The notes below the pieces were generated by a model that saw nothing but the letters and a program-made list of their open reading frames with translations, searched no databases and was not told where the DNA came from. From NCBI RefSeq assembly GCF_037975245.1, contig NC_092561.1:20531008-20593007 (forward strand): DNA of 62,000 bases, read 5' to 3'. This document shows, piece after piece, positions 49,210 to 61,981 of the stretch. The position numbers were made by a program, and so were the translations under genes. Each line of letters opens with the position of its first letter. Position 1 is the stretch's first letter. Origin of the DNA: Apostichopus japonicus. Taxonomy: Eukaryota > Echinodermata > Holothuroidea > Aspidochirotida > Stichopodidae.

Positions 49210-50529
49210 AGCGGAATAAAATTGGCATCAAGCCACGCGATCGAAATAAATATGAATGCCGCTATGACCGCTACAAATTGAAATGAATATTGAATCTCAT
49301 ATCAATTATAAATATGTGTCATTTGCAATGGTTTTTGTAGGTATTAAGCTAAGTGGCGCTCAGGTTAAAATAAAAAATATTTGCAAGAACATTTTAAAGT
49401 ATTTAATTTCAACGGATTACAGTGGTCTATCATGTTTAGGTCTATGAAAAAGTCATTGCACAACTTGTAAATTATTTCCATGACAAAGATCAGTTCTCAC
49501 GATAACATCGTTGCTGCCCCTTACTAATGAACACATGTAATACGTACCGTTGGTAATTCGTGACGCATCATCATTCGAATTCCACATAACGGTATAAAGT
49601 CACTGAGACTAAGCCAACATAAAATAAAATAAGGTACACCGGCATAAACATTCAAATATAAATAATACTTTGACAGTGAATAAACATTGGGATAGCCCTA
49701 TAATAAACAATCTAACCCTCTTACGGATATGTTGGAGTTAGAATTTAGGTATTCATTTCGTATTAAAATGTACGTCAAGCTGGGTAAAGTGGATCTTCAC
49801 CAACTTGGATGGTAGGCCAATAGCTGACATCTTTTTTTGTATACAAATGTATAATGTATAAAGTAGGTAACTACCAATGCCAACTGACTAGCATCATGTA
49901 CTATAGCAAATATGAGAATTGCATATATTATATGTATTTTTTATATATTAGAACTAGACAAAGATACTGAATCTACTAAATAAATGCAATATATTAGGAA
50001 ACCACTACTAACTAAGTGCACATTTGAATTATGCTTCAGTACAATTTAAGAAGTTTTGATTTCACGTCAAGAACATTTGTTCACTTGGCAAACATTACAT
50101 CGTAGAGTATGAAGCTCAGAATATTGATTCAGAGTATACATATTGTATACATAAGGCAAAGGAATCAAATCTAGCTTAATATTCCGTATAAATTATTGGA
50201 TCATTTTGTGTTATTTCACTAACAAACTAAACAAACAATCCACGTTTTCTTTTACATGCTTCGAGTAACTGTCACAATTGCATGGGGGAAGCAGTTGTTT
50301 TCAATTGGCAAAATAAACGTACGCATTGCCAAATTGAATCGTGTAGTCACGTGAGCACTTCCCCGTGAAACTGGTAGACTTAACAAATTGGTCACTGAAA
50401 TCATTTAAAGGGCATGACTAGGATTTTGTTTTAAAGGTTTTGCGGTGTTTAAACATCCATCGCCACGCTAATGCTCTAAACAAAATAATATTACTCTACA
50501 ACAGAGTATATGCGTCAAACTTCATTGTT
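49210..50529. other. 3' flank of G4, duplicated
   Basis: It matches the G1 flank at 10,539-11,824 closely, with one extra ~80-bp piece near 50,075-50,155 that G2's flank also has (about 24,050-24,130). No gene is seen apart from the AATAAA motifs noted for exon 4. Confidence 0.6.
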
Positions 50530-51509
50530 CAGTTTAATTATATTAATACTGTCGTATCATCATCACATATGACGGTCTGCAAGGAATGATTTATGCAGAC
50601 GATTCAAAAGTTTATGTGTCAATGAATATCGATGAAAAGGATCAGACTATTAATAAACTTGAATCATGTATAAGCTAATTCTCAATGACAACACATACCG
50701 AATTGATACTTTTTTCGTCACCTGACGGTACTGTCACCCCTGTAACTTCCGTTAAGATTAACGATGCATGTTTTCCCCCCGTTCCCTCTGTTACTGTTAT
50801 TTTGATGATAAACTCACATTGATGCCTCATGTAAATAACATATATACCGCTCTGCTTCACACGCTATAAGAAAATTTAGCCAATTTGCAAATATCTTGAT
50901 CAAAATTTGACCGAGACAATTATCTATGCTTTTGTATTATCCAGACTTGACTGTTTTAACAGCCTATTTTTTTGGTCTTCCTGCTTACGAATTCTTTAAG
51001 CTTCAGCGCATTAACAAAACCGCCGCCAGATTAGTTACCCTCACAGATAACATATACCATACTAAATATATTCTCCACCAACTTCATTGGCTTTCTGTTT
51101 CTGGAAGAGAAAAGTAAGTAAAGTATAGTAAAGTATATTAAAACTATATTTACAACTTACTCACCTTACATATTCCAACTCGCTTACTAAGATCTAACAG
51201 TGATATTCTCCTAAAACCACCAAAAATTAGTATGGTGAGCGTCCTTTTCAATTTGCAGCCCCCAAACTCTGAAACACTCTGTCTCCCCACCCACATTAGA
51301 AATGCTCCCTACAACAGATAAACTATACATCGTCATAAAAACTCACTTATTTACGTGCTACTTTCATTGGACCTTGTAATTGTTTCGATCTTTTCGTGTA
51401 TCTTTAAGTTTTTGTTCTACTATGCTGTATTTTTGTGTTAATTATGTTTCTTGTAAAGCACATTGAGATCGTCGGTATATTGCGATATGTAAATAAGTAT
51501 TATTATTAT
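50530..51509 (+). mobile_element. CR1/L2-like LINE relic, 3' end, copy D
   Basis: Same insertion as 11,825-12,801. Here the catalytic box reads YADD (50,592-50,603), so the loss in copy A came after duplication. The stretch with RINKTAARLVTLTDNI and LHQLHWLSVSGR is open at 50,926-51,117. A repeat of aagtatagtaaagtat-type units then interrupts the frame near 51,115-51,140. The end carries the same ATT-rich tail at about 51,495-51,509. Not functional. Confidence 0.75.
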
Positions 51510-51699
51510 CTCTTTATTCAATATAAACTTTTGACAATGTGTTTAAATATAGATATCGATGACATAATATTCATCTTACAATATGTATTTGTTTTGCATA
51601 GAAATTGTAAATTATGGCAAGAAAACTTTTTAATATGAAATTTCTTGTGCGGACTGAGATTAAGGAAGTAACAAGTGTTAAAGTTCTTTTAAATGTAAA

Positions 51700-51884
51700 T
51701 TCGACATTGACATAGATTCATATCCCTATTGAAACTATTTATCTCAACATTAGATAGGAATTTCGACTGTACGACTTTTATAAGGACAATTGTCTAAACC
51801 TTAAACCAGCAAACTTTATTACATATTATAGGTGGGGACTGGAAGTTTTTTCACTGTTATGGATTTCCCGACAAAGTAAAATTT

Positions 51885-51942
<58 letters not shown>

Positions 51943-54900
51943 TGTGTGTGTGTATATGTTATATATATATATATATATATATCTTTTGATTAACTTATCT
52001 TTATTTAATTATAGCTCCACAGTTATCGTGTCTTGTGATACTACATCGCATTATGTTACTCTTTATCTTGTGTGGACGAAATCGTCAAGTGTTGGGTATC
52101 AATGCTGATAAAAAAACAACGAAATTATGCTAACACTAAGATTAAGTTGATAAAAATTAAGAAAAGCCACCTTTATCTTAAAAGTAAAATATGTTTTATT
52201 TTAGGAACAGCTTGTACATATATCCCATTTTGTCTACATGTTCTGTTAACGACATTAATCTTCGTGCTTCAAAATAACATCATCATGGCTTTCCATAACC
52301 GTTAAATAAACAATTTGAATTAACATCTGTTTGAGGTATGTCCTTCTTTTTGCATTGTTTCATGTTTAATGACAGGCTTGTGTAGAATCTGGGTATTAAA
52401 AACGTATTAAACCTTTCACCGTGATGTATCGGTGGACGGAGTGTACGCTTGAGAGTTGAAAATGAAGGTCACATTGACATATTGAGAAATGAGTGCAACA
52501 CCATTCCAACAATATATCTCTAACATGTAAAACATTATATAAACTACGTATCGTTCTCACAAACTTCAACTGAGTTTATCAGTATCAATGTTAACAACTA
52601 TGTAACTCATGTCTGAACTTTCAATCAAGCCTTCAATCGATTTTTTAAGAAAGGGAGAACAAATATTACCGATCTGTCCCTAAAGAATATAATATGACAG
52701 GGAAAAACGATACAAAAACCCACATATAATAGATATCTATGGCTTATAATGACAAAAGTAATATGTAACTTGTTAATGGGGCCATAAAAACGGATATGGT
52801 AGTGTCGTTTACATTTTATTGCGCAATAACTGAATCTTGTCTTTAGGATTTCCTTTCGGACGTACTCTATGTCCATAATAAGGTGGAAAGGTATTAACAA
52901 ATTAAAGGAACGGATATCTTGCAGTTCAATTGCCAAACGTGCGATTCACGGTTCCATTCATTGACGCCTCCAACCAATCCCGTTCCTTCGTTTTCATTCC
53001 AACATTTCATGATCGAAGGCCACTGCTTTAGAATTGCAAGCATATTTCGAAGATTTCGCCGTTGTTTTTCTGCATGGTAGCAGAATTTCAATGATCCGTT
53101 CCTTCATGGACAAGCTGCCATTTTGAAATCCAAAAGTAAGCAGCCTGGATGGACTCATTGAAACGAATAACAGACAACTCCGGGTGGCTCGATCATTAGT
53201 ACCTTCCAGGAATGAGTTAGGAGTCTACTTATTTACCATTTTGCTAGTTGTATCGTTCATCCTGCCGAAAGTTTTAAGTTTACCACGCAAGTGTGTCCAT
53301 ATGAGCAGTACGTTTGTCGTATCCCATAATTTTTAGAATACAGTGGATAAGCTGAAGTTGAAGATGTGTAGCCATTACGGTCATTTCTTTAAGAAAGTTA
53401 AACTTATGGTCAAAGCAATTTTTACCTGCGTGTTCTTAAAACGCGTACACGTGAAACTGGAAACTGCATTTTGAACCTGACTTAGTCTACGTCAGTTTAA
53501 CAAATTACGCATTAATTGTTAAAGTGTTTGCCATAAGTTTCAGGACCTCTCCTACCAAACTGCTAGGGTTTTGTTAGGTTTCACCAAGTTCATATGGTGT
53601 CGTGTGAGTGGTATATGGGTATATACATACTGTAACATTTCGAGATGGACTCTTAGTAGCGTCGGACATAGAATAAAATGGTTAATTAACAGTAAGGTTA
53701 AGAAGCCCAGAATCTATATCAAATGCTAAGCTCCATATAAACAATGAATGACTTCCATTTAGTATGTACTGTTAGTATCATTGTGCTTATTAATGTTTTC
53801 TCATTAGTAAAAGATAATTGTGACAAACCACGTTCAATTATATACGAACGTTATTTAAAAACACACCTGATTCCCTACTTCTACCCATCTGCCTGTGAGC
53901 TAAAGTAAAACAATTGAGTTCCACCAAGGTGTGCTAATCATTCTTTATGTATAATCGGCTTTTGTGACGACTATGACCCGCTCTCAGTAGCATGAAAGGA
54001 GAGTATATTCAGGACGTAGATGGAGGACTTGGAAGAAACAGAATCTATTTGTTTTTAGTCGAGATGTTAATATCAAGCTTTTGAGTTAGTTACATAGTTT
54101 GGTAGTTAATCAAGTACTAATTTGGTAAGAAAAAAAGGTTAACCATGCTGCCATACGCTAATATAGGTAAAGTGGAGAAGTGATAATTAGATACACGCTA
54201 GTAACATTCCTTTCCACATGATACAAAACGTAAGGTAGTTGCCAGATCTGAAAAACGCGGGTTGGCTTATTAATACTATATTGGGAATATAAAGCCTCCC
54301 GTATATGTAGTAAATGATAAACAACGCAGTGTGCTGTATGTATTAGATTCGAATAATACAGCGAGCACCATGTACCGTGCACTACTATTAAGGAAAGATA
54401 ATATTACATATACAAGTTGTAAGAGCCCCCTCAACTTTTCGCTGTTACTAAATAGTCTACAAAAACTTCAAGACAAACTTAAATATTGATTAAAAAACAC
54501 GCATTCAATATTAAAGTAATATTTAAGGATGGGAGATATGCAGATCATTTTATTTCAGATGGTCAGTAAAATGTGGACTCGGAATTCTCGAAAGCTATTT
54601 CGAAATGTCCACATTATGTTTGTTGTGCTTCATAGTATATATATATATCGTAGTTTCTGTTGATGGTTTTGTTGATATAAAGCATATATCACCATGGAAA
54701 TCTAAAGTAGAATTCCATTTTTTTCTCAATAATCATTAAGGAACTGAGTCCGGGGTGTGAAGTGAAAAATAAATTCTACCAACGGATCAGTATAAATCAC
54801 ATCGGCTGCAGATGATGATTTACATTTTAGAAACTTATCACAAACGTGCAGTCCCTCTGTCTTCCATCTCTTACATCGGAACACAAAGATTGGTTATTCG

Positions 54901-55855
54901 TAGATTAACTAAGCTCATTTGTAGGCAGATGTATCATGAGTGCAGAGAAGATGCTCAAAGTACTGTTGTCATACCACAATTATTTGCTCCATGGACTAAC
55001 TAAAGTCGTAGCTTTCCATGGCCGCTAGAGCTTAGATAGAAGTTTTCAACTGACATGTCTATCCATCATTTGATATATCTGATGGCTATTACAGCCCATT
55101 TATTTGCCACCATGATCGTTTAGATTGTTGAGCTATAGGACAGTTCAACTGTTAGCATAATGCTCCTCAACCCATATTACAGCTCTCGCTGCGGAATCTT
55201 CGTTTCACCCAAGATTTTCTAAAATACCTTAAATTTTCCAGATTTTTAGACCAACTGTATTTCATTTCACCCTCTTCAACAGCCAAGAAAGAATGATGGA
55301 GACTCACAATCTGCCAAAAACAAAACGTTAGAGTAGGTCACCTTGGGATATACCCTACCCTAATTGTGACACGGTACCTATACTGTAACAGCTGAAAAAA
55401 AGGTTAAGATAAACATAGCTATAAAACTCTAACCCTTTTACAATGGAATGAACAGTCTTTGCTTTGCATTACAGTAAGGTTTCAGTATGATATATGGCAC
55501 CTTTGAATGAATATTAATGAGGCGAGGTTTATGTAGCATTTCAAAATTTCAATTGTTGTTAAATGTTCACCTCATATAGGTATGTGATTAAATAGCAACC
55601 TTGAGTCTAATTCATCAAGCGGTGTGGCAATTGACATGAAGCTTGGAGTCATCATTTAGACTGGGTTGTTACATAGTATACTGGACATGAGATATATTGT
55701 ATATCCAGTACTGTTTTCTGTACGTTAAATGTGGTCACGTGAAGTCTTTTTTTTTAAATATCGTATCATTTCTAACTTCAGTATATGTTATTGTAATTTG
55801 ATTATATTGTATTAGGTTACTGGTAGAGGCATTTTCCAACTACTTTAAAAACGTT
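51700..55855. repeat. Duplicated block, copy C, with no receptor gene after it
   Basis: It matches 14,409 to about 18,790 in order: the AT tract, the region with gaacggatatcttgcag near 52,910, and the upstream-type sequence with the acagcgagcaccatg motif near 54,360. The match stops at about 55,855, before the C-rich tract and exon 1, so the next receptor was lost or never copied. Short minus-strand frames at 52,625-53,091 have no recognisable product. Confidence 0.7.
51889..51980. repeat. (AT)n/(GT)n microsatellite
   Basis: Two TA tracts flank a short tgtgtgtg run. They correspond in position to the tracts at 13,225 and 14,556. Confidence 0.95.
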
Positions 55856-56744
55856 ATAGTGCTAGACAGTTTATACAATCATATAGGTAGATTATGGCCT
55901 CATCATCTGTTAAGTTTGAAATGTAGGGTATATATATACCTCGATATTTTGTACTGGACGAAAACTTCACAAGTTCACTTACATCACGGTTAAGAATGAA
56001 AAATAGCATAACACTGGAATATAATGGTTAGATGTAGAGCACTTCCAAATATGTCTTTATTTCCACTAATAATGCCCAAATAGCCGTTTAGTCGAATCAA
56101 ACACAGAAAACTGTGTAAGAATTTATCCGCAGGTTTACAAAGTGCCCCCCCCCCAAACAAAAAAGAAGATATATATTATTCTATATGGGGTAAACTTGGA
56201 AGGAGGAATGAAACAACAAAATTCTCGACTCCAGCTCTTTTGAACACTTGTAGAGTTACACAGGACTACAAAGCATAAATTCCCAGTTTATGGGCCCTTT
56301 TAAAATGTTCCCTTTTCGATGTCACAACAAGGAAAGTTCACTAGAACGTGATCTGCATCAGTAAAAATTTCGACTTCAATCAAATCTAAAATATATTAGG
56401 TTTGCATCCATAAGGAAAATAAAAAGTATCGCGGGATTGCATGTATTGAGTCGTTCTACTCAAGAGAAAGGTTCGAAAGCTAATTGAATGGGGTAGTTGT
56501 TCAGTCCTTATTATAAATTCTTTGTAGGTATTTTGTTACTATTAATACGCTCCTTTTATTATTACACCGAAATCTGTTGGCAAGTAATTGTCCATAATTT
56601 CCATTGACATAATCATGATGAACACTTTTGCTAGCTTGGTAATTTTTGAACTATTTAATCATTCGCCCGCCTTGTCACGTGACTACACGTGATGTATCTC
56701 CACATGTCAATCATCACCGAAATCGGGATTTGGAATATGTTCAT
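55856..56744. other. Unique gene-free stretch
   Basis: No gene and no paralogous copy is seen. There is a run of nine C bases near 56,145-56,153. Confidence 0.5.
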
Positions 56745-57117
56745 GAGCTAAATCGATGATATGTCAATTTCAGTTGCTAGAGACTGGTATAAGTCAACGG
56801 ATATTGACTTCTACCGATTTAATTCGACATATCATCGATTTAAACTGGTAGATGTCGATTTAAATCGGTATATGTCGATTTAAACTGTTATAAGTCGAAT
56901 TAAATTGGTATATGTCGATTTAAATTGACATATACCGATTAAATTCGACATATCATCGATTTAAACTGGTATATGTCGATTTAAATTGACATATACCCAT
57001 TTATTTTACTTATCATCGATTTAAATTGGTAGAAGTCAATTTAAGCTGCTGGAAACTGGTATAAGTCGGAGGAAATTGGTATATGTCGATTTAAATCGGT
57101 ATAAGTCGATTCCCCAC
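56745..57117. repeat. 20-bp palindromic minisatellite
   Basis: Diverged units of about 20 bp, close to ggtatatgtcgatttaaat, occur in both orientations, so neighbouring units make palindromes such as tcgatttaaatcg. About 15-18 units can be traced. It ends just before the LINE fragment at 57,125. Confidence 0.85.
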
Positions 57118-57124
57118 GATTTCA

Positions 57125-57529
57125 GACTGATGGCCCGCCATATGAGCTCAATTACTTCTTCGGGCAATCCGTGGCCATTCCATTCAAACACTTGTAGGTG
57201 AGAAGCAGCAGCTTAAATTCAATGCGGGCAGATATTGGCAGCCAATGTATGTCTTCAAGAACTGGTATTATATGACTTAGCTTATGAGTTGTTGTCACTA
57301 TTCGTGCGGCGGTGTTATGAATTCGTTGCAGTCTATTCATTTGTCCATTTGTAATTCCATAGAGTAAAGAATTACCGTAGTCAAGTCGAGATGTTGTCAG
57401 GGAGTGCACCAACTGTTCAGTGGCTTGTCGAGTCAGATATCTTCTAATCTTGCTGATGTTGCGCAAGTGAAAATAAGTTGATGTACAGATGGGATTTCTA
57501 TGTCTCCAAATCGACTTTTCTTCTAGCAT
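57125..57529 (-). mobile_element. CR1/L2-like LINE reverse-transcriptase fragment
   Basis: A 125-residue minus-strand frame (57,152-57,529) reads as the C-terminal part of a non-LTR reverse transcriptase: LVHSLTTSRLDYGNSLLYG, RLQRIHNTAARIV, LEDIHWLPISARIEFKLLLL and YKCLNG, all in the usual order. A frameshift near 57,155 puts the continuation (EEVIEL) in another frame. It lacks the catalytic half and the 3' tail, so it is a fragment. It is less decayed than the + strand copies and belongs to a different family member. Confidence 0.8.
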
Positions 57530-58184
57530 ATTTTGGGAAGTTTATTGATTTATAATAAATCGAAGGGTGTCGACAGAATAAATAAATTTAGACTTTCACT
57601 TTACATGTTTATCATTGTTTCATTTTGCATTTGATTATCAGATCAAATTACTTCCTCATGCTGTTATAGTTAGCCAAAAATAACAATAATGAATCATTGC
57701 ATGATATGCGGATGTCCTACCGACGGCTTTACACAAGTCCCAATCCTGCTCATTTATCGTTGTAGTCTTATACTATGACGACGTGCATCAACGCTCGGTT
57801 TCGTTCAATCGCATAGTCAGCTAACGTTAAGACGGTGGTTACACATTAAGACACAGTGTCCTTGAGATGTCTTGTTTTATTTGGTGTGCAAACGTTATAT
57901 CTATCGAATGCAGTGCCTTCTATTTCCTTTAACAATTGTCTGTGGTGTACAGAAATAACCATACATTAATAAACAATAACTCTTTCTAACGCTAGACGAT
58001 CATACCGACGAGACCTGGGTTATTTTCTCGAAAGACTATATAGCGCAAAAGTTCGATACAATCTTGCAGTTTCAATGGAGTGATGAATGCATCGGTAATG
58101 TGGTTCTGTAACGCTGATGTAAAATTATTTTGATTTAATGTTTGGACCACTTAATTGCATCTGTGCAACACGAGAAAACGCAAT
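57530..58184. other. 5' flank of G5
   Basis: It matches 3,020-3,640. No gene is seen. It is unlike the upstream regions of G2-G4, so G5 has a different promoter region. Confidence 0.6.
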
Positions 58185-61100
58185 ATGCATATTTGTATTG
58201 TTCTTGGATTATTTTGTTTCTTCCACTGCTTGATATGCATCAACGGCCGTTGCCTTCAATCGAATTATGGTAATAGGAATATAACTGCTGTTGTTGGTCA
58301 AAATATAACATTCAGATGTGAGAAGTTAGCAAATTGTCCGAGGTACGTTTGGCGCATCTTCTTAGATGAAATATCTCGTTCCGTTGACATCTTGGAAAAT
58401 GCGTGCGATTACACTTATAAAGTATGTCATGAGAAAAAAAGGAATGGTAACAGCATCCTTCGTTTAACTGATGTCAGTGAGAATTCAGTCGAATATTACC
58501 AATGTTCATGTGCCTATCAAGACGTAAGCCCTACCGCCTTTTCTTGTAACCAATTGATCGTTGTCTGCCAAGCTCAAGTGACTGTCGGAGACCTCTTCAT
58601 GGTAAGATAATTACGCTAAATGAAAGGAACAATGTTATATGAAATATACTTCATAAACGTAGTAGCCTACGACTACGTATACATATAGGTTATCAAACAA
58701 CGAAAGTAGTGTTAAGCAGAACCAAAATATTCTCTTTTTGAAATTGTTGTATGAAGATGGTTTCTTCTTTCTATGCACATTTTTATTCCAAATCGCAAAG
58801 CTTTACGTTTTTATTTATTATGAACGTTTAAACTAATTTCAACGTTTTTAATCATTTTTTTGACAAGATTGGTACCAAATTAAGACATAAGTTTTAGCCA
58901 ACTATTGTTTCATTTATTCACTACATTAACTGATACTTTGTAATCAAGGTTTTTCAAAATAAAATATCCGTAAGTTTTACGAATTGATTATACAATATTT
59001 TTTGTCTACGATTATGATCATTTCTACGAAAATCCATTATTTGTTCTCCTTTGTGCGTTTATTGGTAGACTTTCAATGGCAGTCATACTGGTTCATCAGA
59101 AACATCCGTTATTGACATTCATGAGGATGAACTTGTGCAAGTTAATTGTCTGGGGTTGAGCACGTTTACAACATCCTGTTCAGAAGGTAGGTGGATTGGC
59201 CATGATATAATCTTTTCAAAAAATATCATTCATACATTACATATGTTGGTTTCATCATTAAGAAATAATCCTGTTATTCAAATATTACTAAATAATTGAT
59301 TCATTGAATGAATAAGACTGTTAATCAGTATAAACTGGTCATCTTTCATTTTATAGCATTGAATTTTTTTATTATGTTACCTCGTCAAGTGTGTCAGGAT
59401 TTGCTGCAATTGCACAGTATAAAAGTGTAAAATACAAGAATCCACATTTTCCAGTCTGTTTCAAAGTAAACATGTTTTGCATTTGTTTAAATTTACCTGA
59501 GGCGACATGCTCACCACAGAGTAATATTGATATGAAATTGGCTTCATGTTCTCAGAAACTTCAATGAACGATATGTTTCTTCTTTCAAGGTTCATCGACA
59601 TTCACTGCAAGAAGATATCATAATAATTGCATCATTTCATGTCAGTCTGCTAAAGGCTGCATTACAAAGATTACCATGAACGTTTTGAACCGTGAAACAA
59701 CCACAACATCATCAACGCATCACAGAGCATCAACAGAAGCAGCCGAACACCACTAAGCAACACATATTGCATCGACAAAAGCAGGAACGAGTTATAGTAA
59801 AGAACAAATGTCAGATGGTGAGACACATAACTCAGTCATTACCGGTACTTATAAGTCCTCTAACGATAACTATGTGCTGTGGTGATTGCTTTGGAAATAG
59901 AAGCTATATTACTGTTGATAGATGCTGTCGGTTTATGCCGCTATCCCAGTTTCTTCTAAGACTAAACAAATACAACATTTATAATCAATATTTCCCAAGT
60001 GATGGTCATTAGTTGTGACTGCTCCAACTTCAGCAAAAATTGAAAAAGGAAATGGAAATGCCATAGTTATGATCGTGTATTGAAGAAGAGCTATTATTTT
60101 ATGCAAAACAAATCCTTATTCCTTGATTAGGCTCACATACTATGACCTTTGCTTGTTAATCCCTTAATTCCCAATTGTGATCATATAATTGTCCCCTGGG
60201 GGAAATATATTTACACATTGTGATTACTTAAAATTTGGTCATTTTTGTCAATAGGGACCCAAGTATTGACAGAAAGGTATTGAAATGAGGTTTTAATTTT
60301 TATAATTTTTTTTTTATAATTGAGCTAATTAGATATGTAAATATGCAAATGAGGTTAAGATACATACACTGTACTTTTTTTTGGCCCATTTGAAATTATT
60401 TTGATGAAATCTGCAGGACTTTGATAGTTTGATGAGTGCAAGACATGTTATTTTATAAGTAAAATATAATTTGATGTTGAATGTGAGGAATATGACTGAT
60501 TTTTCCTCCAAACCTACATATTATGTAATAGAATGGTAATCAAGCGTAACGATGAGTCATATAGGCCTATTGCGCGACAAAAGTACATCATACATGTATA
60601 CACAATACATAGTGAGTGCATGTGGCTTATCATATCAGGATTTCATCGTCAGAATCTTCTTCAGATTCAGCGATGTCGTCATCCTCCAACGGCTGGATGG
60701 TCAAATTGCCCATAAAAATAAGGTCTAACGCCTCTTAGTAGTATTTAGCCATGATAATATGTGCTAAATAGTTACCGTTTCAATTAAGTGAGTGATAACA
60801 TTTACCCTACTGTGGTTGACCGAAATTCTATTGCATAAAAATGCTCGAGTTGAATTGCTAAGGATTACTCACAAAGTGGAGGCGCTATTGCTAAATTGTT
60901 TCTATGTAGAATTGAAGTTCAGTGTGGCGCTTCTGGAGAGCTAAAAATCTTTTCTGTAGGGTGAGGCATTCGGGAGAAATATTTTCGGAAAGTTGACCGT
61001 TTCTTGGCCTTAACATAGACCGAAAAACGTTATTTTTTGACATATTTTCCCCAAATATAGAGCCATCTCTCTACATATGCCTGTGATGCTCCTGATTTGA

Positions 61101-61981
61101 TTCCTTGTATGTCTTAGCTAGTTTTATGAGATAGGGTCAGTTGACTTGAAATTTTTCACTGTTTTTTTTTAATGTAAACAAATCTTTGAAGACAAAAAAA
61201 AAAGTTCCATGTGACCCCTTCGGAAAAGGGTTGTTTATTGATGCAGGCTGTCTTATGTGCAAAATAAAGCTATCGGAAGCTCTCTAGTGTTTTCCTATCC
61301 CGAGTAATGATTTTCTATAAGCATGTGTTCACATACGGGCAATCGGGTATGAAGGAGTCGTCTGAAGAAAATGGAAAGAACCAAGTGACTAAATATAGAT
61401 TACGTATAATTGAATATTATCTATTTCCTGTGTTTGACGATTGGTATCCTAATACAGTTTAGCGTTGAAATAGTTAGCTGGATATTTCTTATGTTTAAAG
61501 AGACCTTAATGGCATTGTCTTTATTGTCTTCTTTATTTCTCATGGTCCATTGGCATTCGCTACACCCTCCCTCAACGGCAAACACCAACAACTAACAGCA
61601 TGTAACTTCTTTCCGGTCGTGGTTGTTCTTCTAGTATCAGTATCAATCCTGCTGCTTGTCGTTGGTGCTCTATCAATATATATTCGATATTTGAAGACTA
61701 ATGGATTTCCTAAACCAGTTTCAACGAATGAAGCAATCTTTCTACAACCGGTCGATGCAACGGTTCCTACATTTGTTAGTGCTGACGCAGGGAAAGCAGC
61801 AACGTGTCATACGTGCGTACCTCATGCTGAAGCCATGGACCCACCAATGAGCATTACAGACAATCTCGAGGTTAATTGTTCAGCATATAAAAGTAATGTT
61901 CCAAACTGTGACGCGTCCGGCTACGAAATCCCCAAAAATGTGGATTGTACGAATGAAATCAAGTATGAAACAATCAATTGA
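58185..61981 (+). CDS. G5: diverged two-Ig receptor with a premature stop in the stalk
   Basis: Exons are 58,185-58,601, 59,069-59,186, 59,590-59,817 and 61,599-61,981, with matching phases. The first ATG is at 58,185 (MHICIVLGLFCFFHC, signal peptide). The V-like Ig keeps NITFRC, YVWRIF and EYYQCSC. Exon 2 has VQVNC and exon 3 CIISC, then a Thr-rich stalk. At 59,754-59,756 a TAA interrupts the stalk although the same frame runs on to the donor GATG|GTGAG. Exon 4 is intact, with TM2 (VVVVLLVSVSILLLVVGALSIYI) and an ITIM, IKYETI, at 61,958-61,975. If translated, the product would be a secreted two-domain protein of about 230 residues. The TM1 region is frameshifted. Intron 3 holds a ~1.2-kb transposon. 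Either a secreted form or an early pseudogene. Confidence 0.65.
60161..61356 (-). mobile_element. Putative piggyBac-like non-autonomous element in G5 intron 3
   Basis: The paralogous relic near 41,770 reads ttgttaatcgtctgaag without interruption; here about 1.2 kb sits between ttaat and cgtctg. The ends are imperfect inverted repeats (60,160-60,177 and 61,340-61,357; 13 of 18 positions match) of the form CCTTnATnCCCnATTG. A TTAA lies at the left edge (60,156-60,159). On the minus strand, 60,752-60,635 encodes a short acidic peptide (PLEDDDIAESEEDSDDE) like the acidic start of piggyBac transposases, with an early stop. The right TTAA is not preserved, so the superfamily is tentative. Confidence 0.5.
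61599..61981 (+). CDS. G5 exon 4: TM2 and ITIM tail
   Basis: The acceptor ctaacag|CA is as in the paralogs. The open frame runs to the stop at 61,979-61,981 and encodes TM2, several cysteines (ATCHTC), SGYEIP and EIKYETIN. It is intact despite the stop in exon 3 of the same gene, which suggests that the stop is recent, polymorphic or bypassed. Confidence 0.65.

Noticed and set aside
52625-53091. Minus-strand frames with a charged, possibly helical product
   Set aside because: The paralogous stretch at 15,387-16,070 has different stops and no conserved frame; I found no family.
56745-57117. CRISPR array
   Set aside because: The units are contiguous, diverged and inverted, without unique spacers, and the context is animal DNA.
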